From: Gyrodactylus bullatarudis
Lineage: Eukaryota; Platyhelminthes; Monogenea; Gyrodactylidea; Gyrodactylidae
Direction: 5' to 3'
Length of the DNA stretch: 64,000 nt
Assembly (NCBI GenBank): GCA_012064415.1
Contig: SSNU01000110.1
Span: forward strand, 1 to 64,000
Of this stretch, positions 62,330 to 64,000 are shown piece by piece; position 1 is the stretch's first letter; every line of letters starts with the position of its first letter. The translations under genes and the position numbers were made by a program. The notes beneath the pieces were generated by a model. It ran no database searches, was not told the origin of the DNA, and saw nothing but the letters and a program-made list of their open reading frames with translations.

Positions 62330-62791
62330 GTTTGCGGAACTGAGTTTTATAATTTTTCATCTGAACATTGCAGATAGGTAATTTCCAATTTGCAAAAATT
62401 TTTCATAAATACTACAATTTATAACAAATCAAAGTAAAAAATTTAATTTGAGAAAGAAACTTGTTAAGAATTTACCATCGTGGTAATTTAAATCAAATTT
62501 TGTTATAACCTTTTATTTAAATGTTTTCAGAAGAAACTAGGCCTTCCCTCTACTGTAAACGTTTTCCTAACATACAGATCATCTAGACCGATTTTTTCAT
62601 AATACTGATTTATCACTTTATAACTGAATTTCATTGCTAAAAATATTTTTTTTAAATATAGGAAAATTGTCAGGCTTGATGATTTTCAACTCAAATAATA
62701 CCAATGCTTAAATAGATTATATTATTATTTCTTTGAAACATTTTCCTATTTAAATTTTTTTATCAAGGGCTCAACTGAACATATTTAGGTT
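62330..62791. promoter_or_regulatory. Upstream region of LAS1 and GABA transaminase
   Basis: 462 bp between divergent starts. An acceptor-like ATATTTAG lies 3 bases before the transaminase ATG. No other signal. Confidence 0.3.
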
Positions 62792-64000
62792 ATGAGACAC
62801 ATTCAACTCACAAAACTTTGGTTTAAAAGATCTTTAAGTTCTCTTGAACCAAAAGAACCATTAATAATACAAAATGATTTTTTAAAAGATAATGTATCAG
62901 AAGATATCGATAAAAAGATGCCAGTAGGATCTTTTTATTTCAGTGTTGACTACAAAAATTCTCAAGGAAACTACCTAGCTGATTCAAAGGGAAATCGAAT
63001 CCTTGATTTGTACAGTCAGATAGCAAGCATTCCAGTTGGTTACAACAATGAATTTCTAAAAGAAATAAGAAATGATGATAAAATGATAGTAATAATATTA
63101 GTTTATATTCAACTCTTAGAATTATTTAATAAACAGACCAGCTCTTGGCATTCTACCACCGACAGATACTGAAGAATTGCTAGAAGATTCGGTTTTGAAG
63201 ATTAAACCGAAAGGTTTCGACAGCGTCATAACAATGATGTGTGGATCTTGTTCAGTAGAAAATGCAATAAAGACGGCATTTTACCGATATATGGTAGGTC
63301 GATTGATGATGTAGTTTTTGCTAATTTATTGTATTATCATTTTCCAACTTTTAAGGAACAAACTCTAAATAGAAATGATTTTACTCAAGAAGAATTGAGA
63401 ACTTGCATGTTGAATCTACCACCAGGATGTCCTAAACTTTCGGTTTTGTCGTTTGAAGGAGCTTTTCATGGAAGAACGCTAGGATCTCTTTCCCTTACAA
63501 GATCGAAACCAATTCATAAGATAGGCGTCCCACTTTTCGATTGGCCATGCGCTAAATTTCCTGATATAAAATATCCTTTGAATGATCCTGAAAATCTTGG
63601 TCACAATAGAATTGCAGTTAACAAATCCCTTGAAGATGTAAAAGAAAAAATTCACGAATCGAAAAAACAGGAAACTCCAATTGCAGCAATTATTGTTGAA
63701 CCTATTCAATGTGAGGGGGGAGATCGATTTGCTCCTGATTATTTCTTTGTCGAATTGCAGAAAATTTGCAAGCATGTATGATTGATTTAAATTGATCTTT
63801 TAAATTACATTTAGAATGGAATAAGCTTTATACTAGACGAAGTTCAAACAGGGGCTGGAACAACAGGTCAGTGGTGGTTTCATGAAACACTTAATCTTCC
63901 TGAAAATCCGGATTTTGTAACATTTTCAAAGAGAATGCAAACAGGAGGCTTTTATTTGAAGAGAGAAACCATAACTAAAAAGGTTTGATTTTATACTGTT
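62792..64000 (+). CDS. ABAT: GABA transaminase, 5' part, runs off the window
   Basis: Exons so far: 62792-63088, 63120-63293, 63356-63775 and 63815-63982, all in frame, 353 codons; about 140 more are expected (human 500). ABAT is a mitochondrial PLP enzyme that moves the amino group of GABA to 2-oxoglutarate. The first ~20 residues are basic ([14 protein letters not shown]), as a presequence should be. Matches: [95 protein letters not shown] and [13 protein letters not shown]. The Cys pair in CGSCS is the iron-sulphur-linked site of the animal enzyme. The Lys in FSKR aligns with the PLP Schiff-base lysine. Introns 1 and 3 are 31 and 39 nt. Confidence 0.95.
63089..63119 (+). other. 31-nt intron in GABA transaminase
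   Basis: GTAATA...AACTCTTAG. Removal joins NDDKMI to [14 protein letters not shown], a conserved stretch, in frame. Confidence 0.85.

Overview
This window is AT-rich nuclear DNA from an animal. Genes have GT-AG spliceosomal introns and encode animal proteins: Lgl, Rae1, Tim21, a Cip/Kip CDK inhibitor, beta-tubulin, NF-YC, a protein 4.1-type FERM protein, proteasome beta5, an SLC6 transporter and GABA transaminase. I could not fix the phylum. The combination of a compact gene-bearing half, frequent 23-31 nt introns, Merlin/mariner/MULE/piggyBac debris and a possible trans-spliced gene cluster would fit a small spiralian, but that is inference only.

Layout. 0.2-1.7 kb: an unclear ORF and a dead Merlin transposase. 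1.8-14.7 kb: TMEM11 (-) head-to-head with a 14-exon lgl (+), whose largest intron holds a MULE flanked by a 9-bp target duplication, with a mariner nested inside it, plus a fold-back repeat. 15.0-17.1 kb: RAE1 (-) head-to-head with TIMM21 (+). 17.1-24.7 kb: gene-poor, with two tRNA-derived repeats and a near-perfect 293-bp inverted repeat. 24.7-25.4 kb: a Cip/Kip inhibitor (-). 25.4-30.0 kb: gene-poor, with a 204-bp piggyBac-type MITE. 30.0-34.5 kb: beta-tubulin (-) head-to-head with NFYC (+). 35.4-45.2 kb: a 19-exon gene (-) predicted to encode FERM + two SPRY domains + a 4.1-like tail. 45.4-53.5 kb: four closely packed + strand genes PSMB5, MPPE1, GPALPP1 and INPP1. 54.0-58.7 kb: an SLC6 transporter (-). 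60.3-62.3 kb: RPL38 (-), a LINE remnant and LAS1 (-). 62.8 kb to the end: GABA transaminase (+), cut by the window edge.

The genes are mostly unrelated housekeeping genes. Two shared themes are visible. Five gene pairs are divergent with 218-613 bp between start codons, suggesting shared promoters. PSMB5 to INPP1 lie on one strand with 126-268 bp between coding regions, each later gene preceded by a splice-acceptor-like site, as in trans-spliced operons. The most unusual items are the FERM-SPRY-SPRY architecture, the ultrashort introns, and GPALPP1 whose reading frame runs back to a splice acceptor without an AUG. Gene models were spliced by eye; for each complete multi-exon gene the summed exon lengths are divisible by three with no internal stop.
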